From NCBI RefSeq assembly GCF_900102185.1, contig NZ_LT629690.1, positions 2,108,001-2,172,000 on the forward strand: 64,000 bases of DNA. The letters are read 5' to 3'. The stretch's first letter is position 1. Each line of letters begins with the position of its first letter. The position numbers and the translations under genes are program-made. The notes below the pieces were generated by a model that did not search any database, was not told the origin of the DNA, and saw only the letters and a program-made list of their open reading frames with translations. Source of the stretch: Terriglobus roseus (lineage in GTDB: Bacteria; Acidobacteriota; Terriglobia; Terriglobales; Acidobacteriaceae). Below, piece after piece: positions 7,597-15,910 of the stretch.

Positions 7597-10500
7597 TTAC
7601 TGCACCGTGACGGACACGGCCGCAGTACGGCGTGCCGACACCGGAGCATTCACAGCCGTTCCCGTCACCTGGAACGTCAATGTCCCCAGCGGCGTGCCTG
7701 AATCGGTTGTTCCACCACCGTTATTCGATGTGGAGTCTTCGCCGCAGCCGCCGCTCATCAATCCAACTGCCAGCAGAAGCATTAGCAACGCAGCCACGCG
7801 CCGTCTGCGTCCTCCCATCATCAACAGTGCAAACACGCCCGCAGCCGATGCACCCATCGCAATGCGACTGGCACTCTTCGAAGATACTGCTGCCTTGGTC
7901 GTGGTGATCGTAATCACCGCAGTCGAGCCCGTAGTAACGCTCGCCGGATTAATGGAACAGGTCGTCTCCGTATCAGCCGGAGCCGTGCATCCCAGCGCAA
8001 TCGTTCCGCTGAAACTGCTGACACCTGCAACAACCAGGTTGATCTGCGCCGAACCGCCCTGCGAAACCGTTACCGAAGAAGGCGTGAAAGACATCGAGAA
8101 GTCGCCCATGTTCACAGCAATGGCCGCAGCCGTCTCTTTGTTAAATGCTGTATCGCCCGAATAAATCGCGAAGATGCTATGAGAACCCGCCCGCAATCCT
8201 GTCGTGGAAAGCGAAGCATACGAAGTGTTCAAGCCGTTCGACAGCAAAGAGGCACTTCCAAGATTCACAACAGAGCTGCCGTATGTGTCGTAGAAGGTCA
8301 CCGTGCCGGAAGGCACCAGCGTTGCAGTGGATATGCTGGCCGTAGCAGTAGCAGTCAGCGTGATGTTCTGCCCCACAATGCCATTCGTCGTACTCGACGT
8401 CACGGTCACCACAGCATCCAGCGGCAGCGGCAACACCGTGACCGCGTCAGACGTACTGCCATTCCAATTCGTATCGCCGCTGTAGATCGCCGTCACAGTC
8501 ATCGACGTAGCAGAAGTAAACGTCACCGAAGCGGTAGCAACTCCATTCGCAACCGCTCCCTTTCCCAGAAGCTTATTGTTTGCGTAAAAGCTCACGGTAC
8601 CGCTGTAGGTATATGTGCCCGTGCCAGTACCGGAGTTCGCAACGGTAGCGGAGATACTCACCGGCACACCAGCCTGAGGCGAAGAAGGCGCACCTGTAAT
8701 CGTCGTCTTCGTATTACCCTGCGTTGTCGTCAAACTCACCGACGCTGTATTGCAGGTGATGTTCGTATTGCAGGTGACCGTGATGGTGTACTTACCCGGC
8801 GGCGGCACAGGAAACGCAATGCTCGCCGTCGACGTCGTTGCACCCACACCAGTCGCTGTCAGCGTGCCGGTATAGGTGCCGTTGTTGCCGCTAACCGTCG
8901 CAGTCACCGTGCCAGCCGGCGCAACACTGCCGCTCGACGCCGACGCATTCACGGTGATGTTCGCGTTATACCCATACGGCACTGACCCAGTTGGCGAAAT
9001 CGTGGCCGTAATCGTCGCCGTCACCGGCGTAATCGTAATCGTCAAAGCAGGCGAACTGGTCGACGCCGCGTAATTCGTATCGCCGCCATACGTTGCAGTC
9101 AGCGCATGGCTACCCACCGTCAACGTGCTGATCGCAATGCTCGCAGAGCCTGCGCTTAGCGTACCTGTCCCCACCACACCGCTCGCATCGCTGATCGTGA
9201 CAGTACCACTGGGAGCAGTTCCCGCTGTCACATAACTCGACGGTGTCACCACCACATTCAACGTGAAGCTGGTGCCATACGCGCCCGTGTATCCGGACGA
9301 AGAAGTCAACGCAGTCGAAGTCGTGATCAGCGTCGTCGTCGCATCCGCCGTCACCGCATTCGAAGTTGCCGAATTGAAATTCGTATCACCGCCATACACC
9401 GCGGTCAAAGTATGCGTCACGGTCGAAGTAACAAACGGACGCACGTTTGTAGAAGACGATGTCGATGTCCCCGTCGTAGCCAGCGAACCCGCGAACGTAG
9501 CAGCACCACTGGCATTCAGCGTGCCGGTTCCAATCTTCGTGGTCCCATCCATGAACGAAACCGTTCCGGTTGCAGCCGTCGATGACGTACTCGTCACCGC
9601 CACACTCAGTCCCACAGTCCCATCCGTCGGCGACGACGCAGTCTTCGTCAGCGTCACCGTCGGCGAAATCTTGCTCGTATCGATCGCATTCGAAGTCGCT
9701 GTATTGAAGTTCGTATCGCCCACATAAACAGCAGTCAGAATGTACCCGGTACCGGACGTGTAGCTACCCGAATAGGTTCCAACACCGGAAGCATTCAGAG
9801 TTGCCGTACCCAGCGTCGTGCTGCCATCCAGAAACTGCACAGTTCCCGTTGGAATAGTGGACGTCCCGGAAGGAGGCGTCACCGTCGCAGACAAACTCGT
9901 CCCCGCCGTGACCACGGCCAACACCACACTCGGTGTCACCTTCGTCGTGGCATTCGCAGTAGCAGTGGCAGTGTTGTAATTCCCATCACCACCAAACGTC
10001 GCCGTCACAACGTGTGTCGTTCCGCTACCCAACGCACCGGTGTAAGTCGCCACACCAGAGCTATTCAGAGTGCCGTTTCCAATCGCCGTTCCGTTATCCA
10101 GGAACTGCACAGACCCCGTAGGAGCAACCGTCCCAGTCCCCGCCGTCGTCGGCGCAGCCACCGTAGCGGTCAACACCGCAGCAGACGAAGTCCCGGTCTG
10201 CGTCAGCTTCATCGAGGGCGCGCCCTTGCCCACGGTCACAGAAAAAGTGATCGGTGTATAGCAGGAGAAGCTCGCATCCGTAGTGCAATTCGCCTGGAAG
10301 TTAAACGTCCCCGCATTCGTAGCCGGAACACTCACACTCGCCGTCGCCTGTCCGCTCGTCGACGCTCCCAGCGTCCCCGTAAATGAGCTCGACGCTATCG
10401 CCGTCCCATAGGGCCAAACCGTCACCGTGCCCGACGGCGTACCAACACCACTGGTAGAGGAAACGCCCACCGACACCGCCATGGTCGTTCCCACTAACGG

Positions 10501-11925
10501 CGTGCCATTCACACCCGCAACCACCTTCGCGGCCTCGGCCCCGATCGTCGCCGTATCGACATTTGTGGTGCTACTCGCGTACGTGCTATCGCCGTTGTAC
10601 GTGCCGTAGAACCCGTACTGACCGCCAGCAAGGCTACTGGTCGAATACGTCGCAACGCCATTCGTCATCGCGGCTGAACCCAGCGTCCCGCCCTGAGCAC
10701 TGGCAAATGTAATCGTGCCCGTCGGTGTTCCAGAACCACCAGTAATGGTCGCTGTCAGCGTAATCGTCTGCCCGTGCGTTAGGTCTCGTGACGACAGCAC
10801 AATCACAGAGCTCAGCGGATTCGTCGAACCGACAGCAAGCGCTTTGACCAGTTTGTCTACATTGACCGTGCCTAAACCATCCAATGCAGCCCAAGTGCCA
10901 TCAGCCACAGAAGCATCGGCATGCGTAAACACACCCGGCTCTGGCGCCACCTGGTAGAACCGCGACGCAATCTCGCCCTGCCGACCGGAAGTCGTCGTTA
11001 CAGACGTCAGCCCAGTCGCCAACGCGGCAACGTCCGTCACAGCCGCATCAGGCGTGGCTCGCAATCCATCCGCAGGCAATCCCTGAGCAGCCTGCCAATC
11101 CGGCCTTGGCGTCTCATCGTCAGAGTCGTCCGCAGCCGTAGCTCCCTTCACAATCAGCAGCGCGCGTTCCGGCACCAGCGAATCCGAAGCACCAGTCAGA
11201 ACCACCGTCTGCCCCTGCGCCGCAGCCTGCTCCAGAACGGTAGACAACTCTTCCGTAGAAACAGAGCTCTTCGATAGGTCAGCCGTCAGAATCGCAGACG
11301 CATTCGCATCCACAGAGCCAGCAAGAGTCGCCACAGCTTCAACTGAAGCCACCGTCGCATCCAGACCAGAAACCGACTCCACAGCACTCGCCAACGCATC
11401 CGGAACGCTCGGCGTGCCCGTTACAGTAACCGCATCGCCCGCCGCCAGCGCCATCCGATGCAACGACACCGCGAAGGCCGTCTCCGTCTGCCGTGCCGTG
11501 CCGCTCACGTTCAGTCGCATGCCACCCGCCGCAACCGACGTCACCTGCAATCCCTGAGATTGCAGCCATGTCGTCACCTGCGCCACGGCATCTGCAGAAG
11601 GCGCAAATCGTTTTGCGAACGCATCCGGAGTCAGCCACTGGTGATACTGGCTATTTCCCTTGGTCCGAACGTCTGACAGGAACGCGTCCAGATCCGCCTG
11701 CTGCGCCGCCGTCCGCTTCAGCGTGATGGAAATCGAGGGGATCTTCTGCGAATCCGCAACCTCACCCGAATCCGTGCCCTGCAATGCGGCACTTCGCACC
11801 TGTGGCAGCGCCGTTCGTCCATCCTGAGCAAAGGCGACGCCCGGAAGCATCCCCAGCAACGCCACTTGAAGCAGCACACGAAAACCGGCAGGTGTCACAC
11901 AACGGAAAGATGGCATCAGTGGCAT
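7597..11925 (-). CDS. Giant secreted sedolisin-like protein with Ig-like repeats; catalytic domain apparently degenerate
   Basis: 1442 residues from the ATG at 11925 (second ATG at 11916). The open frame continues upstream antisense to glmU, but that part is not plausible protein. A signal peptide (to about residue 34, ending GVAFA) precedes an S53 activation prodomain (about 55-195) with TKGNSQYHQWLTPDAFAKRF. The segment after it (about 200-350) keeps faint S53 echoes (GLRATPDAA) but I find no SGTS serine motif and no intact Glu/Asp pair. About ten Ig-like domains follow (about 375-1300), most with a Y-x-GD-(T/S)-N-(F/Y) signature. The end has a hydrophobic helix, an RRRR patch, a GCG motif and a last beta segment, a pattern seen in acidobacterial surface proteins. 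Probably an adhesin-like or structural surface protein. Confidence 0.8.
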   Translation of the reverse strand: MPLMPSFRCVTPAGFRVLLQVALLGMLPGVAFAQDGRTALPQVRSAALQGTDSGEVADSQKIPSISITLKRTAAQQADLDAFLSDVRTKGNSQYHQWLTPDAFAKRFAPSADAVAQVTTWLQSQGLQVTSVAAGGMRLNVSGTARQTETAFAVSLHRMALAAGDAVTVTGTPSVPDALASAVESVSGLDATVASVEAVATLAGSVDANASAILTADLSKSSVSTEELSTVLEQAAAQGQTVVLTGASDSLVPERALLIVKGATAADDSDDETPRPDWQAAQGLPADGLRATPDAAVTDVAALATGLTSVTTTSGRQGEIASRFYQVAPEPGVFTHADASVADGTWAALDGLGTVNVDKLVKALAVGSTNPLSSVIVLSSRDLTHGQTITLTATITGGSGTPTGTITFASAQGGTLGSAAMTNGVATYSTSSLAGGQYGFYGTYNGDSTYASSTTNVDTATIGAEAAKVVAGVNGTPLVGTTMAVSVGVSSTSGVGTPSGTVTVWPYGTAIASSSFTGTLGASTSGQATASVSVPATNAGTFNFQANCTTDASFSCYTPITFSVTVGKGAPSMKLTQTGTSSAAVLTATVAAPTTAGTGTVAPTGSVQFLDNGTAIGNGTLNSSGVATYTGALGSGTTHVVTATFGGDGNYNTATATANATTKVTPSVVLAVVTAGTSLSATVTPPSGTSTIPTGTVQFLDGSTTLGTATLNASGVGTYSGSYTSGTGYILTAVYVGDTNFNTATSNAIDTSKISPTVTLTKTASSPTDGTVGLSVAVTSTSSTAATGTVSFMDGTTKIGTGTLNASGAATFAGSLATTGTSTSSSTNVRPFVTSTVTHTLTAVYGGDTNFNSATSNAVTADATTTLITTSTALTSSSGYTGAYGTSFTLNVVVTPSSYVTAGTAPSGTVTISDASGVVGTGTLSAGSASIAISTLTVGSHALTATYGGDTNYAASTSSPALTITITPVTATITATISPTGSVPYGYNANITVNASASSGSVAPAGTVTATVSGNNGTYTGTLTATGVGATTSTASIAFPVPPPGKYTITVTCNTNITCNTASVSLTTTQGNTKTTITGAPSSPQAGVPVSISATVANSGTGTGTYTYSGTVSFYANNKLLGKGAVANGVATASVTFTSATSMTVTAIYSGDTNWNGSTSDAVTVLPLPLDAVVTVTSSTTNGIVGQNITLTATATASISTATLVPSGTVTFYDTYGSSVVNLGSASLLSNGLNTSYASLSTTGLRAGSHSIFAIYSGDTAFNKETAAAIAVNMGDFSMSFTPSSVTVSQGGSAQINLVVAGVSSFSGTIALGCTAPADTETTCSINPASVTTGSTAVITITTTKAAVSSKSASRIAMGASAAGVFALLMMGGRRRRVAALLMLLLAVGLMSGGCGEDSTSNNGGGTTDSGTPLGTLTFQVTGTAVNAPVSARRTAAVSVTVQ

Positions 11926-12033
11926 AAAGGGGATGACAACATAGTTTCCCCCGCCAGTCCTCCTCAAGGCAAGCCTCTCTCTTTTCAAGGGATCGCAATC
12001 CCACGAAGGCGTTTCACGTCGTAGCATCAGGAC

Positions 12034-13470
12034 ATGAACCACTTCGGCATTGTCATCATGGCTGCGGGTAAAGGTACCCGCCTGAAGAGTGCGCTCCCCA
12101 AGGTCCTCCACACCGTCGGCGGCAAGGCTCTGCTGCTGCACGTCATCGACGCAGCAAAGACCGCCGTTACCGCTGAAAACATCCTTGTCGTTGTGGGCCA
12201 TCAGGCAGACCGCGTCGAAGCAGCCGCCACCCCCACGGGTGTGCGCTTCGTCCTCCAGCCCGAACAGCTTGGCACCGGCCACGCTCTCCAGTGCGTACAG
12301 CAGTGGTTTCATGCCAACAAAATCGCACCGCCAGAAAATCTTCTCGTCCTCTCCGGCGACGTCCCGCTCATCCGCCCGGAGACCATCGAAGAGCTGCGCG
12401 ACACGCATCTGCGCGAACACGCTGCCATGACCATCCTCACGGCCATCCCGGATGACCCCACAGGCTACGGCCGCGTCCTGCGCAAGCAGGATGGCTCCGA
12501 TGATGTCGCCGGCATCATCGAACAGAAGTCGCTCTCCGATGACATGCTCGCCACGCCGGAGCGCCTGCGCGAGATCAACAGCGGCATCTACGCCTTCGAC
12601 ACGCAGAAACTCTTCGATCGCCTTGGTCGCCTGCAGAACACCAACTCCTCCGGCGAGTTCTATCTCACGGACGTCGCGGCCATGATGGTCAACGATGAAG
12701 AACGCGTCATCGCCATCCCCGCTGATTCCGTCGACGAAGTCCTCGGCGCCAACACCATCGCGGAAATGATGCACCTCGACGCCAGCCTTCGCGAACGCAC
12801 CACAACGAAGCTGATGGCTCAGGGCGTAACCATCTTCCGCCCCGAAACCGTCACCATCGACGCCAGCGTGGAAGTCGCCGCAGACACCGTTCTGGAGCCA
12901 TTCACCCAGCTTCTCGGAAAAACCAAGGTCGGCCCCAACTGCCGCATCCGTTCTTACTCGGTTATTGAAAACTGCGTTGTCGGTGAAGGTGTTCTCATCC
13001 GCAACGGCAGCATCCTCACCGATTCCATCATTGGTGACGGCGCACAACTCGGCCCCTACTGCCACATCCGCCCGGAGAGCCACATCGGCGCAAATGCCCA
13101 CGTCGGCAACTTTGTGGAGACAAAGAAAACCACGCTCGGCGAAGGCTCCAAGGCCAACCACCTCGCCTATCTCGGTGATGCGGTCATCGGCACCGGCTCC
13201 AACATCGGCGCAGGCGTCATCACCTGCAACTACGACGGCGTAAACAAGCACCGCACCACCATCGGCAACGGCGTCTTTGTAGGGTCTGACTCAACTCTGG
13301 TCGCGCCGCTCACGGTAGAAAGCGGAGCGTACATCGCTGCGGGAAGCAGCATCACCGAAGACGTTCCTGCGGACGCACTCGCACTCGCACGCGCACGCCA
13401 GGTAACCAAGCCGGACTGGGCAAAGCGCAAACGCGAAGCCTTGCAGGAAGCCCGCAAGGCCCACACCTAA
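12034..13470 (+). CDS. glmU: Bifunctional UDP-GlcNAc pyrophosphorylase / glucosamine-1-phosphate acetyltransferase GlmU
   Basis: 478 residues, near the usual 450-480. It makes UDP-N-acetylglucosamine, the precursor for peptidoglycan and LPS, in two steps. The N-terminal uridylyltransferase domain carries the nucleotide-binding loop AAGKGTRLKSALPKVLH (about residues 10-26) and LSGDVPLI. The C-terminal domain (from about 260) is a left-handed beta-helix of hexapeptide repeats ending in the acetyl-CoA site with NYDGVNKHRTTIGNGVF. It is divergent from the Ig-repeat gene across a 108-base gap. It belongs to the same sugar chemistry as murA, murQ and nagA elsewhere in the window. Confidence 0.97.
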   Translation: MNHFGIVIMAAGKGTRLKSALPKVLHTVGGKALLLHVIDAAKTAVTAENILVVVGHQADRVEAAATPTGVRFVLQPEQLGTGHALQCVQQWFHANKIAPPENLLVLSGDVPLIRPETIEELRDTHLREHAAMTILTAIPDDPTGYGRVLRKQDGSDDVAGIIEQKSLSDDMLATPERLREINSGIYAFDTQKLFDRLGRLQNTNSSGEFYLTDVAAMMVNDEERVIAIPADSVDEVLGANTIAEMMHLDASLRERTTTKLMAQGVTIFRPETVTIDASVEVAADTVLEPFTQLLGKTKVGPNCRIRSYSVIENCVVGEGVLIRNGSILTDSIIGDGAQLGPYCHIRPESHIGANAHVGNFVETKKTTLGEGSKANHLAYLGDAVIGTGSNIGAGVITCNYDGVNKHRTTIGNGVFVGSDSTLVAPLTVESGAYIAAGSSITEDVPADALALARARQVTKPDWAKRKREALQEARKAHT

Positions 13471-13493
13471 ACCAGTTTGTATTGCGAAAAACA

Positions 13494-13532
13494 AAGAGCC
13501 GGTGACCGCTTAAAGCGAAGTCATCGGCTCTT
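13494..13532. terminator. Hairpin between the converging glmU and 13.5-kb gene
   Basis: Thirteen-base arms (13494-13506 and 13520-13532, one G-T pair) enclose a smaller CGC/GCG stem. It covers the stop codon of the minus-strand gene and lies 23 bases after glmU, so it can serve both directions. Confidence 0.65.
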
Positions 13533-14520
13533 CGCTCACAAAAGTCGTACCGTCCGGCAACTCCGAAACAATCCACACGCCACGGAACGCACCACGTAGT
13601 TCGGGATAGGCAGCCACAATCGCCTTTGCGGCAGCGGCATTCCGCGCGTGCGATGCCACAGGATCATTCAGCGCAGTATCGGCTTTCACATGCGCCAGCA
13701 CGTCCAGTCCGCCATTTGCCGGAGCATTCTCAGCACCGAACGAAGTCACACGGACCTCCGTGCCCTTCCCATCACCAATCACCAACGGCTGTTGCGCGCT
13801 CACACCGGAAGACAACGCTGGCGGCGCAGCCTTCGTGCGCTCCTCCTGCAACTTGTCCAGGTGAGTGCTCGAAACAAACGAAACGGGCTTCAGAAGCTGT
13901 TCAGCCGCTGAGTAATAGACATACGCATTCCAGGCCTGCTTCTTCGCCGCATAATCTCGCGCCGTTTTCCAGTACCAGAGCCCGTCATGGCCAGCCACAG
14001 TCGTGGCACGCGGGAACAACCCACCCAACTGCCACTGTCCCGGGGCACTCTCACGCATCAGCAGTGACACCTGCCATGGTTCCGCAACACCCACCGTGTT
14101 CAGCACCACCAAACCGTATTTGCCCGGCGGCAGCGATGGAATCAGAAAACTTGTCTGTGAAGCGCCACGATTCAGGCTGCAAAAGAACTGCGCGTCCTGC
14201 GAATCTCCCCGCAACGACGAGGCATCCAGCAACCACACAGACTCCGGCGAAAATTTCGCGCCCTGCAGATGCGAAGCCGACCGCTGCATAACTCCCGCAA
14301 TGCCCGAGAAGTCGCTGGCAAACTGCGGCATCGTCTGTGCCTTCACACCGTCGGCATTGTTTGCCGAAGCCAATGTCGCAATATTCTCCGCCGCGCGTAT
14401 CATTCCATCACGAACGGTAGGGTCCATCGCTGCCTGCGTCGTGCAGGTTTCCGCAAACAGTGGGGCTGCCCCAAACAGAAGCACCGGCAGCCATCGAACA
14501 AATCGCATCGTAACTTTCAT
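13510..14520 (-). CDS. Secreted protein of unknown function
   Basis: 336 residues from the ATG at 14520; an upstream TTG at 14538 is less likely. The signal peptide (about residues 4-20, ending PLFA) implies export. The mature part has no motif I recognise. It holds a helical segment with ASANNADGVKAQTMPQF, a beta-rich middle with LIPSLPPGKYGLVVLN that looks like a small carboxypeptidase-regulatory-like fold, and a C-terminal part with RGVWIVSELPDGTTF. It converges on glmU. Codon use matches its neighbours, so it looks like a resident gene. Confidence 0.6.
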   Translation of the reverse strand: MKVTMRFVRWLPVLLFGAAPLFAETCTTQAAMDPTVRDGMIRAAENIATLASANNADGVKAQTMPQFASDFSGIAGVMQRSASHLQGAKFSPESVWLLDASSLRGDSQDAQFFCSLNRGASQTSFLIPSLPPGKYGLVVLNTVGVAEPWQVSLLMRESAPGQWQLGGLFPRATTVAGHDGLWYWKTARDYAAKKQAWNAYVYYSAAEQLLKPVSFVSSTHLDKLQEERTKAAPPALSSGVSAQQPLVIGDGKGTEVRVTSFGAENAPANGGLDVLAHVKADTALNDPVASHARNAAAAKAIVAAYPELRGAFRGVWIVSELPDGTTFVSEEPMTSL

Positions 14521-14631
14521 GGACCTCAGCAACGGCAATCCCTCGCCGTGGTTGCTAGTCTAGTACAGACGTTCTTCCAGCCATCGTGTGAGCCACATGG
14601 CATTGCGAAACGTCTTACCGGAGGAATGGCA

Positions 14632-15432
14632 ATGCGATCCACGGCTATCACGCTCTTCCTCCTCTGCGCGCCCGTCCTCGGTGCGCAGACGGCCCTTCCT
14701 GCAACGTCGCCCACGCAGTCTGTCTCTGATCTGCCCTCTGCGCATCCAAACGCGGTTGCAGCAGTCGCGGGCGCAGAAACCAAAGTCACGTGGAACGGAT
14801 CGCTGCTCACCGTGGAAGCAAGCGGCGAAGCCATGCCGGAACTGCTGGGCCGAGTGGCACGCGAAACCGGCATGAAAATCACCGGCGGCGTCCCGGACGA
14901 ACGCATCTACGGCAAATACGGCCCCGCCCCAGTGCAAACCGTTCTTGCCCAACTCTTTGACGGTCTGTCCATCAACATGATGCTGGTGAACGAAACCGCC
15001 ACCAAGCCCAAAGAGTTGCTACTGACAGCACGGACAGGCGCTGCAACGCCACCTTCCATCCGTCAGGTGGTACCCGATTATCCGCAGTACCGGCCGCGCC
15101 AGGCCCAAACACCGCCGCCGCCCATGCCGCCGGCAAACCCCACGCGACCGCCCCAGCAGACCCCACCGACCCAGCATGCCGAGCAATCCCCAACCAACGG
15201 ATCGCAACAGGCCTTCCCGTCGCTGGCGCCGCCTCCGGCAGAAAATACCGCGTTCACCAATAACGGCAACACCGATACCACCTCTTCGAACACCACAAAC
15301 AATGGCAGCAGCACGACCAATGGCAGCACTCCGGACAGCAGCCAGTCGCAGTCTTCCAGTGGCATGAAAACCCCGGAACAGATCTTCGAAGAGTTAAGAA
15401 AGCGCCAACAGCAGCAGCAGAATCCCCAGTAA
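14632..15432 (+). CDS. Secreted protein with secretin/STN-like domain and Pro/Gln/Asn/Ser-rich tail
   Basis: 266 residues. The start at 14632 is chosen over the ATG at 14626 because the GGAGGA ribosome site (14620-14625) touches the latter but is correctly spaced for the former. A signal peptide (about 1-17) is followed by a compact domain (about 50-130) with GSLLTVEASGEAMPELLGRV and APVQTVLAQLFDGLSINMML, resembling the STN/secretin N-terminal fold. From about residue 150 the chain is low-complexity: proline-rich, then Asn/Thr/Ser-rich, ending in a short charged Gln-rich helix. Function unknown; a cell-envelope role is inferred. Confidence 0.65.
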   Translation: MRSTAITLFLLCAPVLGAQTALPATSPTQSVSDLPSAHPNAVAAVAGAETKVTWNGSLLTVEASGEAMPELLGRVARETGMKITGGVPDERIYGKYGPAPVQTVLAQLFDGLSINMMLVNETATKPKELLLTARTGAATPPSIRQVVPDYPQYRPRQAQTPPPPMPPANPTRPPQQTPPTQHAEQSPTNGSQQAFPSLAPPPAENTAFTNNGNTDTTSSNTTNNGSSTTNGSTPDSSQSQSSSGMKTPEQIFEELRKRQQQQQNPQ

Positions 15433-15491
15433 ACGCAGAAAAGGCGGCTCATAAAAGCCGCCCGTCGAGGGGATGAAAGATTTCTAAAGGT

Positions 15492-15671
15492 TTAAGCCAG
15501 ATCGGTGGCTGCTGCCATCCGCGCCGCCTCGCGCTGTGCAATCCGCTGCTGGGCGACCTGGATGGAATGAATCCGGAACACGTGGAACATGCCCACGCAC
15601 AGTCCGTATGCCAGAAGAACACCAAAGCTAAGGCTTGCCAGAACTGCACACACCAACATCAACGTCGTCAC
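15492..15671 (-). CDS. 59-residue small membrane protein
   Basis: A short gene starting with GTG at 15671, nine bases after an AGGAG ribosome site; an in-frame ATG at 15659 is the alternative start. Residues about 4-33 form one hydrophobic helix (ending GLCVGMFHVFRIH), and the last 25 residues are a charged, Gln/Ala/Arg-rich amphipathic helix (QVAQQRIAQREAARMAAA). This is a single-pass membrane protein with a cytoplasmic helix. It has no recognised family. Good start context and the sensible membrane-plus-coil design support it. Confidence 0.6.
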   Translation of the reverse strand: MTTLMLVCAVLASLSFGVLLAYGLCVGMFHVFRIHSIQVAQQRIAQREAARMAAATDLA

Positions 15672-15910
15672 TACCGTTTACTCCTGTCCTGAAAGCGATG
15701 CAATCAAAGTACCAACCTGCGACTAGGCCTTCTAATCTCAGGCAAATTCAGTCATAATCCACAGTTCTGATGCGCGGAAGTACCTATGCGGATACCCGCT
15801 CTCCGTTCGTCTTCCTCGCGTGAACGCAACTCTTCCAGTATGCCGCATGAGCAAGACTGGCGCGGATAAAGTACCCTAGAATATGCGGCCTAATACCGCC
15901 GCCACACGCT

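Noticed and set aside
11926-13251. Upstream extension of the Ig-repeat gene frame, antisense to glmU
   Set aside because: The open frame continues to 13251 but its translation is composed of Val/Asp/Ala-rich antisense sequence of glmU with no domain; a proper signal peptide begins at 11925.
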